DNA from: [Actinomadura] parvosata subsp. kistnae
GTDB lineage: Bacteria > Actinomycetota > Actinomycetes > Streptosporangiales > Streptosporangiaceae
NCBI RefSeq assembly: GCF_900323885.1
Contig: NZ_OOHJ01000006.1
Span: forward strand, 806,001-870,000
DNA: 64,000 nucleotides
Reading direction: 5' to 3'
Below, one piece after another: positions 24,043-32,631 of the stretch (the first letter of the stretch is position 1; each line of letters begins with the position of its first letter). The translations under genes and the position numbers were made by a program. The notes beneath the pieces are model-generated. The model had not been told where the DNA came from and ran no database searches. It saw only the letters and a list, made by a program, of their open reading frames with translations.

Positions 24043-24822
24043 TCAGGCGAGGCTCTGGCCACCGTCCACCGTGACCACCGTGCCGGTCACGAAGTTGTTC
24101 GCCATGAGGAACAACGCCGCCGAGGCCGCCTCCTCCGCCGTCGCGAACCGTCCCAGCGGCGCGCTCTGCCCGGCCGCCGCCACGGCCGCGTCGTCGGCCA
24201 GGCCCAGCGCGCCGCGCGACAGCGGCGTGTCCACGACCCCGTACCTGATCGCGTTGACGCGCAGCCGCCGCGGCGCCAGCTCCACCGCCAGGGCCCGGGT
24301 CAGGCCCTCGACGGCGCCGATGCTCGCGATGGCCGCCGACGCGCCGGGGATCGGGCGGGTCAGGTAGAGGCCGGAGCTGAAGGTGAGGGAGCCGCCGGCG
24401 GGCAGGCGGCGGGCGGCGGCCCTGGCGACCCCGTACGCGCCCCAGATGCGCCCCTCCACCGTCTCGCGCACCTGCTCGCGCGGCGTGTCCAGCAGCGCCC
24501 CGCCCGCGAAGCCACCCGCCGTCACCAGGACGTGGTCCACGCTGCCCGCCTGGTCGAGCGCCTGCTCCAGAACGCTCTCATCCGTCCCGTCACCCGCGAC
24601 GCCGGTCACGGAGGCGCCGTCCGCCGTGCGCAGCCGGTCCACGGCGGCCGCCAGGCGCCCGGCGTCGCGCGCCATGAGCACGACGCGGGCGCCCACGGAG
24701 GTCAGCAGGGCGCCGGCGGCCAGCCCGATACCGGAGCTGCCCCCGACCACCACCACCGTGCGGCCCTCCAGGGCGGCGGGCATGGGGGTGGTGACGGGAA
24801 TGGGAGCAAGGGTCGTGGACAT
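24043..24822 (-). CDS. SDR family protein lacking the canonical Tyr-Lys pair
   Basis: A 259-residue SDR-fold protein read from ATG 24822 after an AGAAGGAG site; the frame stays open upstream into the operator region. The cofactor loop VVGGSSGIG, a VDHVLVTAGGFAG equivalent of NNAG, and the end LFLMANNFVTGTVVTVDGGQSLA are clear. At the catalytic site the sequence is GASAAIASIGAVEGLTRAL, where Tyr and Lys of YxxxK are replaced by Ala and Ile in the alignment. Activity is thus doubtful or uses a different chemistry. It diverges from a TetR gene with two matching operator boxes, so it is regulated and probably not a fossil. Confidence 0.85.
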   Translation of the reverse strand: MSTTLAPIPVTTPMPAALEGRTVVVVGGSSGIGLAAGALLTSVGARVVLMARDAGRLAAAVDRLRTADGASVTGVAGDGTDESVLEQALDQAGSVDHVLVTAGGFAGGALLDTPREQVRETVEGRIWGAYGVARAAARRLPAGGSLTFSSGLYLTRPIPGASAAIASIGAVEGLTRALAVELAPRRLRVNAIRYGVVDTPLSRGALGLADDAAVAAAGQSAPLGRFATAEEAASAALFLMANNFVTGTVVTVDGGQSLA

Positions 24823-24847
24823 GGCGGTTCTCCTTCTGAAGCGAAAT

Positions 24848-24920
24848 AAACCATCTAGTTGGTTTAGCCGATGGGCACCACCATGGCGCAGAGGCGGCCA
24901 ATAAGTCAACTGGATGGTTT
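24848..24920. promoter_or_regulatory. Two 18-bp TetR operator boxes
   Basis: AAACCATCTAGTTGGTTT (24848-24865) is an imperfect palindrome just upstream of the SDR start; the second box, AAGTCAACTGGATGGTTT (24903-24920), is the same motif inverted, 10 bp before the TetR start. Both share AAACCATC and AGTTG in matching places, so one regulator likely controls both promoters. Confidence 0.75.
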
Positions 24921-24930
24921 AATTGGCGGC

Positions 24931-25509
24931 ATGACCTACGACGCGGAGGCCACCCGGCAGCGGATCTTCGAGGCCGCCACGGCCGAGTTCGCCGAGCACG
25001 GCCTGGCCGGCGGCCGGGTCGACCGCATCGCCGCCGCCGCCTGCGCCAACAAGCAGGCCATCTACCTGTACTACGGCGGCAAGGAGAAGCTGTTCGGCGC
25101 CGTCGTCCGCGCCAAGCTGGACGAGATCTGCCACGCGGTCAGCCTCGACCCCCGCACCCTGCCCGAGACGGTCGGGCAGCTCTACGACTGGTACCACGAG
25201 CACCCCGAGCTGATCCGCCTGCTGCTGTGGGAGGCGCTGGAGGCCGGCGGCGGCCCGGTCGAGGGCGAGCAGGAGCGCAAGGACTCCTACCGCGGCCACG
25301 TCGACGACCTCCTGACCGCCGGCCTGCCCGACCGGGCCACGGCCCAGGACTGGCTGTTCACCATCCTCGGCCTGGTGGCGTGGAACTTCGCGGTGCCGCA
25401 GCTGCGCCGCCTCATCCTCGACGAGCCCGACCCCGAGCGGGCTGTGGCCCGGCGGCGCGAGATCGTGGTGGGGCTGGCCCGCGCGCTGGCCGAGCAGGCG
25501 TCCGCCTGA
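24931..25509 (+). CDS. TetR/AcrR family transcriptional regulator
   Basis: A 192-residue TetR protein beginning MTYDAEATRQRIFEAAT. HTH residues ~18-52 (GGRVDRIAAAACANKQAIYLYYGGKEKLF) have the unusual IYLYYG in place of LYRHF. The C-terminal domain (WYHEHPELIRLLLWEALEAGG, then GHVDDLLTAG) matches TetR_C proteins common in actinomycetes. It diverges from the SDR-like gene and probably represses it through two AAACCATC boxes. An earlier in-frame ATG would place the start inside the operator, so this start is favoured. Confidence 0.9.
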   Translation: MTYDAEATRQRIFEAATAEFAEHGLAGGRVDRIAAAACANKQAIYLYYGGKEKLFGAVVRAKLDEICHAVSLDPRTLPETVGQLYDWYHEHPELIRLLLWEALEAGGGPVEGEQERKDSYRGHVDDLLTAGLPDRATAQDWLFTILGLVAWNFAVPQLRRLILDEPDPERAVARRREIVVGLARALAEQASA

Positions 25510-25599
25510 CCTCGCGACGACGCGCAGATCTCCGGCGGTGCCGAGGTGGCGCATCGCGCAAGTGGGGTACAGGACGGCGGGTGACGCCGAAGCTCTGCT

Positions 25600-25800
25600 C
25601 ACGGCACCGTCTACCGGACGCCCCTCCTGTGCTGCCTCCGCAACTTCGGAGACGTCCGAGCCGCCGCGGAGCTGACCCTGCACGCCAACACGGTCCGCGG
25701 AACGCATCAGGCGTGCACAGGAACGCTGGACCACCCGGATCGCCGCGTGCCTGTCCCACGCCGAGCGCCGGGCTGTCGACGTGCGCGAGCACATGGTCAA
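25600..25800 (+). pseudogene. Remnant of a PucR-type helix-turn-helix protein
   Basis: A short decayed segment reads LRNFGDVRAAAELTLHANTVR, which matches the C-terminal PucR/CdaR HTH (xxFGDVxAAAxxLxxHxNTVRYR), and after a frame change RIRRAQERWTTRIAACLSHAERRAV. Only the C-terminal HTH remains; the start, effector domain and stop are lost. It probably records a deleted regulator gene. Confidence 0.45.
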
Positions 25801-25913
25801 CGCCAAGGTGCTCGGCCCCGTGCTCGCCGCAGGGCTGCTGTTCGACGTTCTCGTCCCAGCACGGGATGTGCATCCCTGGGCCGGCCGGTGGGGGAGGGCG
25901 TTAAGGTGGGTGA

Positions 25914-25925
25914 GTAAGCACTTAC
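25914..25925 (+). promoter_or_regulatory. Candidate operator GTAAGCACTTAC
   Basis: GTAAG-CA-CTTAC is a 12-bp palindrome 27 bp upstream of the start of the NAD(P)-binding protein gene. It resembles GTAAG/CTTAC TetR sites. No matching regulator gene is adjacent. Confidence 0.5.
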
Positions 25926-25951
25926 CAACCTGCCTGGAAGAGGCGACGCAC

Positions 25952-26593
25952 ATGAAGATCACCGTCTTCGGAGCCACCGGCGGCACAGGGCTGGAGCTGC
26001 TGCGCCAGGGACTGGAGCGGGCCCACGACGTCACCGCCGTCGTCCGCGACGCCGGCCGCCTGCCCGCCGGACTGCGCGACCGCCTCGACGTGCTCGAGGC
26101 CGACATCATGAACCCCGACGCCATCGCCCCCGCCGTCGCCGGCCGGGACGCCGTGCTGAGCGCGATGGGCTCGCGCGAACGCGGCCCCACCACCGTCCAG
26201 ACCGACAGCATCACCTCCATCCTCGCGGCCATGCGGCGGGAGGGCACGCGGCGGCTGCTGATGGTCAGCGCCGCCGGGCTGGAGGCCGACGCCGGTGACG
26301 GGCCCTTCACGCGGTACGTGCTCAAGCCGCTGATCGTCCAGCGGCTGTTCCGCCATTCTTACGCCGACCTGGCCAGGGCCGAACAACTGCTGCGCGGCAG
26401 CACCGGGGTGGACTGGACGATCGTGCGGCCCGCCCGCCTGACCGACGCCGGCCGTACCGGCGCCTACCGCACGGCCAGGGATCTGAGCGTCCGGGGCGGG
26501 CTGTCCACCTCCCGCGCCGACGTGGCCGACTGCATGCTGGAGCTGATCGGCGATCGTACGTCGGTCGGCCACGTCGTCTCGGTCGCCTCCTGA
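25952..26593 (+). CDS. NAD(P)H-binding (atypical SDR) family protein
   Basis: A 213-residue atypical SDR. The Rossmann motif FGATGGTGLELL is at the N-terminus, and VVRDAGRLP and VDWTIVRPARLTDAG are typical of the NAD(P)H-binding/NmrA-like family with no catalytic YxxxK. It may act as a redox sensor or reductase. ATG 25952 follows a GGAAGAGGCG site and a GTAAG/CTTAC palindrome. It converges on a truncated quinone-reductase fragment, and another decayed fragment lies upstream, so this is a gene-loss area. Confidence 0.9.
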   Translation: MKITVFGATGGTGLELLRQGLERAHDVTAVVRDAGRLPAGLRDRLDVLEADIMNPDAIAPAVAGRDAVLSAMGSRERGPTTVQTDSITSILAAMRREGTRRLLMVSAAGLEADAGDGPFTRYVLKPLIVQRLFRHSYADLARAEQLLRGSTGVDWTIVRPARLTDAGRTGAYRTARDLSVRGGLSTSRADVADCMLELIGDRTSVGHVVSVAS

Positions 26594-26607
26594 AGCGGCG
26601 CGGGCGT

Positions 26608-26703
26608 TCAGGGGGTGATGTCCACCAGGACCTTGCCGACGGCGCCGGCCTCCACCGCCCGGTGCGCGTGGATGGAGCCGGCCGACAGGCCCGACTCTCC
26701 GGG
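26608..26703 (-). pseudogene. C-terminal remnant of a zinc-binding/quinone oxidoreductase (MDR) gene
   Basis: The minus strand encodes SGLSAGSIHAHRAVEAGAVGK and a VLVDITP ending with a stop, the usual C-terminus of NADPH:quinone oxidoreductases of the MDR family. The upstream part is missing; sequence before it has no matching frame. It is a deletion remnant 15 bp beyond the convergent NAD(P)-binding gene. Confidence 0.6.
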
Positions 26704-27012
26704 GAGCCGTGCCCGGGTGCGAAGGGGAGCGAACCCGAAACCCTCACATGACGCATGGCATCAGGACATTGCGCGAAGAAGGGCCAAAGGTGCCGCTGTC
26801 ATGGGACTGGATCTGCATTCGGCGCGATTGACTGGGTTGCCAGAGTGGTGCTAATCAGGGACCGCCTCCCGTTCCCGCCTGTCCCAGGGCGGTGCCGTCC
26901 CGTTGATCACGCTGGAGCATGCTGCGCGCCAGTGAGGCGGGTCCAGGTGGAGCAAGGCCGGCAGGCCGAAGACCTGTACCCGCGCCGGACGATGACGACT
27001 CGGGGGTGAACG
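26704..27012. other. Intergenic stretch without a recognised gene
   Basis: About 300 bp between the oxidoreductase remnant and the next gene. No domain-bearing frame was found. It must hold the promoter of the downstream oxidoreductase, which could not be pinned down. Confidence 0.5.
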
Positions 27013-28629
27013 GTGAGCGACGAAGCCGATGTTGTGGTGATCGGAGCGGGCATCAACGGTCTGGTGGCCGCGGCCGAGCTCGCGGGCGCCGGATGGAAGG
27101 TGGTGCTGCTCGACACGCGCGACCGGCTCGGCGGGTTCATGGACTCCGAGGAGCTGACGATCCCCGGGCACGTCCACGACACGTTCTCCTCGTGGCATCC
27201 GCTGTTCGTCGGGGGCGGCGCGTACGCCGAGCTCGGCGCGGCGCTGCACGAGCGCGGCCTGGAGTACGCCAACACCGATGGCGCCGTGACCGCGTCCATC
27301 TCCGAGCGCGGCGTCGTCATCGCCGACCGGGACCCGGAGGCGACCGCCGCCCGGCTGGCCCACGCCGACGACCAGGCGGCGTACCGCACCATGCTCGCTG
27401 AGTTCGAGCGGCGTGCGGGCGTCGTGTTCGGCGTGCTCGGCTCGGAGCTGCGCGCCCGGGACATCGCCCGGGTCGGCGCGACCGCGTTGCGGGGCCTGGG
27501 CGTGAGCGGCGCGCTGGAGCTGGCCCGGGTCGCCGCGCAGAGCGGCCGCGGCTTCGTCCGCGAGCGTTTCACCGGGTGGGAGGCCGACCAGCTCTGGACG
27601 CCGTGGCTGCTGCATGCCGGGCTGGGCCCGGACCACGCCGGCGGCGGCCTGATGCTGCCGGTGATGGCGGCCACCATGCACGGCATCGGCCTTCCGGTGG
27701 TGAAGGGCGGAGCGCGGCGGTTCGTGGCGGCCTTCGAGCGGCTGCTCGCCGACCGTGGTGTCGAGGTCCGTCCGGGTGTCCGCGCCGAGCGGATCGAGGT
27801 CGCCGGCGGCCGCGCGGTCGCCGTCCACGCCGGCGGCCGGCGTATCGCGGCCCGCAAGGCGGTGCTGGCCTCGACCTCGACCGGCGATCTGTACGAGCGG
27901 CTGCTGGACCGCGACGCCGTGACCGGCAAGGGGCGGCGTGCGGCGCGGTTGCACCGGCCGGGCCGGGCCGCCATGCAGATCCACCTCGCCCTCGGCGAAC
28001 GGTTGCGGTGGAGCGATGCCGCCCTGGACCCGGTGCCGCTGGTGCACGTCTCGAACGGCGCCGACGGCACCGGCATCGCCTGCGCCCAGGCCGAGGCCGG
28101 GTTGCTGCCCGCCGCGCCCACGGTCGTCGTCGGACAGCAGACGGTTCTCGACCCCAGCCGCGCTCCGGAGGGCGCCGGCACGTTGTGGATCCAGCTCCAG
28201 GAGCTGCCGTTCGCTCCCCGCGGTGACGCCGCGGGCGAGATCGACGTGGCCGGCGGGTGGAGCGAGGAGGTCGTGGCGGCATATGTGGGCCGGGTGATCG
28301 ATCGCATCGCGGCCTTCGCTCCCGGTCTTCGCGACAGCATCCGCGGCACCGTCGCCCTGCCGCCACCCGCCCTGCTCGCCGCGAACCCGAACGCGGTCGC
28401 CGGTGACCCGTACGGCGGCGCCGCCGAACTCGACCAGAGCTTCGTGTGGCGTCCCGGCACCGGCACCGGCCACCGGACGGGCATCGCCGGGCTCTGGCAC
28501 ATCGGCGCCTTCACCCATCCCGGCGCCGGCCTCGGAGGCGGCTCGGGACACATCGTGGCCCGGCAGCTCCTTTCGAGCGACGGTGTCCGGGCCAGAATCG
28601 GGCGCCTTCGCGACGGCAAGAACGCCTAG
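27013..28629 (+). CDS. FAD-dependent phytoene-dehydrogenase-like oxidoreductase
   Basis: A 538-residue amine-oxidase/phytoene-desaturase fold protein. The dinucleotide motif VVVIGAGINGLVAAAELAGAG starts at residue 7, followed by RLGGFMDSEEL, a late KGGARRFVAAFERLLADRG substrate-domain segment, and the C-terminal FAD clasp LWHIGAFTHPGAGLGGGSGH. It is complete. These uncharacterised CrtI-like enzymes occur widely in actinomycetes; carotenoid activity cannot be concluded because no crtB/crtE partners are nearby. It starts at GTG 27013 after a GGGGGTGAAC leader. The next gene, a PPOX protein, is 136 bp downstream. Confidence 0.88.
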   Translation: MSDEADVVVIGAGINGLVAAAELAGAGWKVVLLDTRDRLGGFMDSEELTIPGHVHDTFSSWHPLFVGGGAYAELGAALHERGLEYANTDGAVTASISERGVVIADRDPEATAARLAHADDQAAYRTMLAEFERRAGVVFGVLGSELRARDIARVGATALRGLGVSGALELARVAAQSGRGFVRERFTGWEADQLWTPWLLHAGLGPDHAGGGLMLPVMAATMHGIGLPVVKGGARRFVAAFERLLADRGVEVRPGVRAERIEVAGGRAVAVHAGGRRIAARKAVLASTSTGDLYERLLDRDAVTGKGRRAARLHRPGRAAMQIHLALGERLRWSDAALDPVPLVHVSNGADGTGIACAQAEAGLLPAAPTVVVGQQTVLDPSRAPEGAGTLWIQLQELPFAPRGDAAGEIDVAGGWSEEVVAAYVGRVIDRIAAFAPGLRDSIRGTVALPPPALLAANPNAVAGDPYGGAAELDQSFVWRPGTGTGHRTGIAGLWHIGAFTHPGAGLGGGSGHIVARQLLSSDGVRARIGRLRDGKNA

Positions 28630-28765
28630 TGCCCTGAGCGCGATGGTGTTCGCGCAGCCGATGAAAATCATGACACAAGATGTCGGGTTTTACGGCGAGC
28701 ATGATGCGCTGGTCGGCGCCGATGGAGAGCGCCGACCGAGCCCTCATGGACAGACAAGGACCGCC

Positions 28766-29296
28766 ATGCACGAAACGCGAGAAGAGCTCCAGGAACTGCA
28801 GGCTCTGCTGGACGCTTCTCTTTCCCGTTCCACCTCGCATCTCCGCTCGATCATCACCACCGACAGCACACTGACCGCGGAGCAGCTCACCGGCGTCCTC
28901 ACCGGCATGTGCACCCTGGCGCTGTCCACCGTGACGGCGAAGGGCGAGCCGCGGATCAGCGGGGCGGACGGGCACTTCCTGCACGGCAAGTGGCACTTCG
29001 GCACGGCGCGCACAGCCGCCAAGGCCCGCCATCTGGCGGCCCGCCCCGCCGCCAGCGTCGCGCACCTGCGCGGTGAGGACCTGGGGGTGTTCACGCACGG
29101 CACGGTGGAGATCCTCAACCCCCTGGGTGGCGAGCCGGCCGCCGACTGGCCGGACCTGCTCGCCTACCTCAAGGACTTCTACGGCGACGACCTCTTCGAC
29201 TGGGACAACGAAGTGGTCTACTACCGGCTGCATCCCCACTGGATGAGCGTCTTCGCCCCCGACCTCGCCAAGCTCACCGCGGAGTCCCGTTCGTGA
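28766..29296 (+). CDS. Pyridoxamine 5'-phosphate oxidase-like FMN/F420-binding protein
   Basis: A 176-residue split-barrel protein. An N-terminal helix (MHETREELQELQALLDASLSR) precedes the barrel starting LALSTVTAKGEPRISGADG with HFLHGKWHFGTARTAAKARHLAARPAASVAHLRG, the usual PPOX-like motif order. Active-site chemistry is not predictable. ATG 28766 has a GGACCGCC leader and no strong Shine-Dalgarno sequence. The gene follows a large oxidoreductase in the same direction. A strong hairpin closes the unit downstream. Confidence 0.85.
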   Translation: MHETREELQELQALLDASLSRSTSHLRSIITTDSTLTAEQLTGVLTGMCTLALSTVTAKGEPRISGADGHFLHGKWHFGTARTAAKARHLAARPAASVAHLRGEDLGVFTHGTVEILNPLGGEPAADWPDLLAYLKDFYGDDLFDWDNEVVYYRLHPHWMSVFAPDLAKLTAESRS

Positions 29297-29350
29297 TCCG
29301 GGCTGAAGCCGGCGTCCGCGATTTAGTGCGGTGCAGCGAGCCGTAAGGCC

Positions 29351-29374
29351 GGGCTCGTCGTTCTCGACGAGCCC
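29351..29374 (+). terminator. Strong hairpin after the PPOX gene
   Basis: Perfect 10-bp arms GGGCTCGTCG (29351-29360) and CGACGAGCCC (29365-29374) with a 4-nt TTCT loop. It lies 55 bp past the gene end and 150 bp before the nuclease start. No T-tract follows. Confidence 0.8.
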
Positions 29375-29524
29375 GCAAGGGCAACCCGGGCTCTTCCTTG
29401 AGGGGCGCGGGGCCTTCACCGCGGCCATTTCCATGAGTCACACCAGTCGATCGACAGATTCGCCGCAAGGCCGTCGGTGAATAACGTCGGTGCTGTTTCG
29501 ACAGCGTCGATGGGAGTACGTGAG

Positions 29525-30478
29525 ATGAAAATGCTCGCCCGCTTGATGGTCGCCGTGGTGACCCTGGGCGTGACCTTACTGACCGGCGGTTCGGCGCACG
29601 CCGCCGACACGGAGCGAACCTACAACGTGTGGCAGTGGAATGTGGCCGGCTGGAAGATGAACGACGGGTCCACGACCAACGGAATGGTGGACGCCGCGGC
29701 CGCGTCGATCCTGAACAGGGACGCGGATTTCGCGGCGTTCAACGAACTCTGCTGGAACCAGTACAAGGCACTGCAGGAAAAACTCCTGCAGAACGGCTGG
29801 GTGTCGGCGGGCACCAGCTTCGCCCGCTTCGCGGCCATCCGCAACGGGGGAGAATCGCACGATGACGAGGCCTGCAACGGAGAGCCGTACGGCGTCGCCA
29901 TCTTCAGCCGGCGAGACCTCGGCATCGCCGAGAAGTACGACCTGCCGCAATACACCCCGAAAGTCGTGTACAAGCTTCTGTGCGCGCCGCTCGCCGACCT
30001 CGGGCGCATGCGGTTCTGCACCACGCACATCACCAGCAAGAATTCCGACATCAACGGAAGCCCCATCAACGAGCAGCAACTGAACGCGGTGCAGGAACAT
30101 CTCGAAGACCTCTACAACGCCGGCAACACCGTGATCATCGCCGGCGACTTCAACGCACGCCCCCATCTGATCCGGCTCAACGACTGGTACTCCCCGTCGG
30201 TCAACGGGCCGAACAACCACAACAACACCGGGGCTTACCGGGAGCTCGACGACCTGGACCCGGTGTGCCCGGGCGTCGGCGAGACCACCGTCCTGGGCAT
30301 CGGGAACGAGACACCCTGCGGCCAGCCTCCCAAGATCGACATGATCTTCGTACGGGAGAGCCTGATCGCCGGCGCGTACTCCGCTGACGCGCTCGGCCAG
30401 GGCACCGGCTGCGGCGGCGGAGGGTGCTCCGACCATCGCGTCCTGACCGGCACGGTCACGGTCCGCATCAGGGCCTGA
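29525..30478 (+). CDS. Secreted endonuclease/exonuclease/phosphatase (EEP) family protein
   Basis: A 317-residue exported EEP enzyme with a signal peptide (MKMLARLMVAVVTLGVTLLTGGSAHAADT, cut near SAHA-AD). EEP motifs are in order: WQWNVAG, FNELCW (metal-binding Glu), HITSKN, GDFNARP (Asp/Asn pair) and CSDHRVL (catalytic His). Extra cysteines suggest disulfides. These enzymes hydrolyse phosphodiester bonds; candidates are an extracellular DNase, sphingomyelinase or phospholipase C. The start is ATG 29525 after a GGGAGTACG leader. A bidirectional terminator lies downstream. Confidence 0.9.
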   Translation: MKMLARLMVAVVTLGVTLLTGGSAHAADTERTYNVWQWNVAGWKMNDGSTTNGMVDAAAASILNRDADFAAFNELCWNQYKALQEKLLQNGWVSAGTSFARFAAIRNGGESHDDEACNGEPYGVAIFSRRDLGIAEKYDLPQYTPKVVYKLLCAPLADLGRMRFCTTHITSKNSDINGSPINEQQLNAVQEHLEDLYNAGNTVIIAGDFNARPHLIRLNDWYSPSVNGPNNHNNTGAYRELDDLDPVCPGVGETTVLGIGNETPCGQPPKIDMIFVRESLIAGAYSADALGQGTGCGGGGCSDHRVLTGTVTVRIRA

Positions 30479-30497
30479 CGGCAGGCCCACCGGAGCC

Positions 30498-30534
30498 GCC
30501 CCGTCCGCCGGCCGACACGGCAGGCGGACGGGGC
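30498..30534. terminator. Bidirectional terminator between convergent genes
   Basis: Perfect 12-bp arms GCCCCGTCCGCC (30498-30509) and GGCGGACGGGGC (30523-30534) with a 13-nt loop lie in the 70-bp gap between the convergent EEP and membrane-protein genes. It can serve both strands. Confidence 0.85.
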
Positions 30535-30548
30535 CCGCACCGGGCCTG

Positions 30549-31325
30549 TCACCAGCTGAGCACCCGCAGCGGCACTTTCGTCTCGGCCGGCTGGGCCTGC
30601 TCGCGCAGCTCCGGTACGGCGTCGCGCAGCACCTTGATCCCGAGCGGCACGAGCACCAGGCACAGGGCGGCGCCCGACAGGACGCCGTCGATCAGCTCGC
30701 TCCTCTTCAGCACGCCGGTCCACAACCATCCCGAGAACACGAACAGCGCCAGCCGCCCGGTGCCGAACGTGCCCGAGCGGAAGGCGGCGAAGCCGAGCAG
30801 CAGCGTCCCGAGGTAGAGGCCGAAGGCCGCCGAGACGGGCACCCGCCAGGGCCCGTAGGAGATGTCCTCGTACAGGCTCATCACGATCTCGGTCGTCCGC
30901 TCCAGCCCGAGCGTCCCGATGAGCCGCAGGGCCGTCTCGTCCACGCCCGCCCAGTACAGGCGCGAGAACAACCCGACGACCACCATCGCGCCGCCCAGGC
31001 GGGCCGGCCACGGTGAGCGCGCGGCGGCCACCCGTGCCAGCACGACGACGGCCAGGCACAACACGATGGCGCCCGCCGTGTAGAGGGCGTATCCGGCGGT
31101 GGCCAGGCCGGGGTTCACGGTGTAGACGGCCAGTTGCTCCGGAGCGGCGAACGGCTGCGCGGCGAAATGCGCCCGCTGCTGCGCGGTGAACGGCGCCGTG
31201 CTCGTCGCCAGGTGGCGCAGCGTCAGCCCGGCGAGCCACAGGAGCGGGCCGAGTACCAGGGCGCCGCCTCCGAGGAAGCGCCCGGGAAACCAGGCGTTGT
31301 GGGTGATCAATGGCATGCCGCTCAC
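30549..31325 (-). CDS. Multi-pass membrane protein of unknown function
   Basis: A 258-residue protein with about six hydrophobic segments, including GALVLGPLLWLAGLTL, LYTAGAIVLCLAVVVLARV, GGAMVVVGLFSRLYWAGV and LSGAALCLVLVPLGI. A segment in the first outer loop (FTAQQRAHFAAQPFAAPEQLAVY) and the WRVPVSAAFGLYLG block recur in actinomycete membrane proteins, but no family is recognised. No transporter or enzyme motif. It converges with the secreted nuclease across a terminator. Its start region was set at the ATG, leaving a 138-bp leader. Confidence 0.75.
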   Translation of the reverse strand: MSGMPLITHNAWFPGRFLGGGALVLGPLLWLAGLTLRHLATSTAPFTAQQRAHFAAQPFAAPEQLAVYTVNPGLATAGYALYTAGAIVLCLAVVVLARVAAARSPWPARLGGAMVVVGLFSRLYWAGVDETALRLIGTLGLERTTEIVMSLYEDISYGPWRVPVSAAFGLYLGTLLLGFAAFRSGTFGTGRLALFVFSGWLWTGVLKRSELIDGVLSGAALCLVLVPLGIKVLRDAVPELREQAQPAETKVPLRVLSW

Positions 31326-31463
31326 CCTGGCGTGCGGGAGCGGGCCGCCACATCTGCCGTTCGTCCAGGTACGGACATCACTTTAGTCAGCAGCGAGCCC
31401 GTGGAACGGCAGGGGCACCGGGCCGAACGCCTATGAGGATGCCGACCCATCAGGTCTCAAGAC

Positions 31464-31680
31464 GTGAAGCACCAGTGGGTACGCTGGCCGGGCTTCCGGC
31501 TGCCCACCGAACGCGGAGCGGCCGCCGATGCCCTGCGTGAGGCGTGGGACCGGGCCGGGTCGGAGCGCCTGCTGCGGCGGTCAGGGCCGCACCGGCACCG
31601 CCCCGGCCTGCCTGGCCGTGCTCGACGGCGCACCGAACGACCAGGCGGTCACCTACGTACGCGAGCCGGGGTCAGATCCT
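31464..31680 (+). pseudogene. Broken protein-tyrosine-phosphatase-like gene
   Basis: A GTG-started frame reads MKHQWVRWPGFRLPTERGAAADALREAWDRAGSERL, then the match shifts to another frame giving CCGGQGRTGTAPACLAVLDG and QAVTYVREPG. The latter is the HC-x5-R-type phosphatase loop region (CxxGxGRTGT) of a small actinobacterial PTP-like family. The N-terminal and core halves are out of frame, and the C-terminus is missing where the convergent gene ends at 31672. It is probably a decayed copy; the frame break alone could be a sequencing indel, but the loss of the end cannot. Confidence 0.7.
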
Positions 31681-32631
31681 GGGAGGCCTGCGCCGCCGCT
31701 TCACGGTGACGTGCCACCGCTTACGCAGCCATTCGACGCCCGCGTAGAACCCCACCATGCAGGGAATCGAGTAGAACGCCGACCCCCACCCCTGCACCCA
31801 GTACACGTTGTACGCCGCAGCCACCATGAACGGCCCGAGCAGCGTCCACGTACGCCACTCCGAGGCCAGCACCCACGAGGCGGCCCGCCGGACGTGGTAC
31901 AGCCGCACCCGCCCCGACAACGCCATCCGCAGTTCCAGCACCCGGCGAAGCTGGTGGACCGAGTAGATGACCTGCGCGGACGAGGTGGCCTTGGCGTTGG
32001 CCAGCTCGTACAGCTCGGCGTGCAGTTCCTCGGCGTAGCGGCTGCGGTGCCTGGCGGGCAGCAGCCGGGTCAGGGCGTCGACCAGGACCACGGCGGGGCG
32101 GGCGACGTTGGCCCGCTTGGCGGCGACGTGCGCGGGCTCGAACTGGTGCAGCCACTTGTCCAGCCGGCGGACCAGGCGGACGGCCTGGCCGAGGTCGCGG
32201 TCGAGCTCGCGGGCGCGGATCTGGACCTCGTCCAGCGTGCCTGCCAGGGTCCGGGCGGGCTCGAAGATCCGGTCGCAGGCGTTCATCACGGTGAGCGCCC
32301 TGACGCGGTGCCGGGCCCCTGCGATGATGCGCTCGTCGGTGATGCCGCGCGACAGGAGCCTGGCCTGGTCGAGGCTCCGGTCGAGCACGTTGAGCGGCGT
32401 GCTGGTGAGGTCGGGGATGCGGGCCTCCTCCAGCGTCCCGGCCAGCCGCAACGCGCGCCCGCGTGCGCGGTCGAGCAGGATGACGGCCTCCAGGGAGTAA
32501 GCCAGCTCGCGACAGCGCTCCAGGTCCTCAACGAGGATCCCGGCGTGGACGCGGGCCCGCTCCAGGGCTCTGGTGAGGTCAAGGATCCCGGTGGTCTGGA
32601 GAACGTCGGCACTGCCGCCTAATTTGCTCAC
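31672..32631 (-). CDS. PadR-coupled protein with helical N-terminus and C-terminal membrane segments
   Basis: A 319-residue protein of no recognised family. The first 170 residues are a run of heptad-like helical units with repeating L-D-R-A-R/L-E patterns (LDLTRALERARVHAGILVEDLERCRELAY, LNVLDRSLDQARLLSRGI). A junction LLPARHRSRYAEELHAELYELA is similar to membrane proteins encoded beside PadR genes. The C-terminus carries two hydrophobic spans (TLLGPFMVAAAYNVYWVQGW, AFYSIPCMVGFYAGVEWL) and a basic tail. It overlaps the PadR gene by 4 bp, so it is certainly PadR-controlled. The function is unknown. Confidence 0.78.
   Translation of the reverse strand: MSKLGGSADVLQTTGILDLTRALERARVHAGILVEDLERCRELAYSLEAVILLDRARGRALRLAGTLEEARIPDLTSTPLNVLDRSLDQARLLSRGITDERIIAGARHRVRALTVMNACDRIFEPARTLAGTLDEVQIRARELDRDLGQAVRLVRRLDKWLHQFEPAHVAAKRANVARPAVVLVDALTRLLPARHRSRYAEELHAELYELANAKATSSAQVIYSVHQLRRVLELRMALSGRVRLYHVRRAASWVLASEWRTWTLLGPFMVAAAYNVYWVQGWGSAFYSIPCMVGFYAGVEWLRKRWHVTVKRRRRPPRI

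Noticed and set aside
26851..28671. Very long minus-strand open frame opposite the FAD oxidoreductase
   Set aside because: Its codon composition is the mirror of the real gene and it has no domain; high GC suppresses stops in antisense frames.
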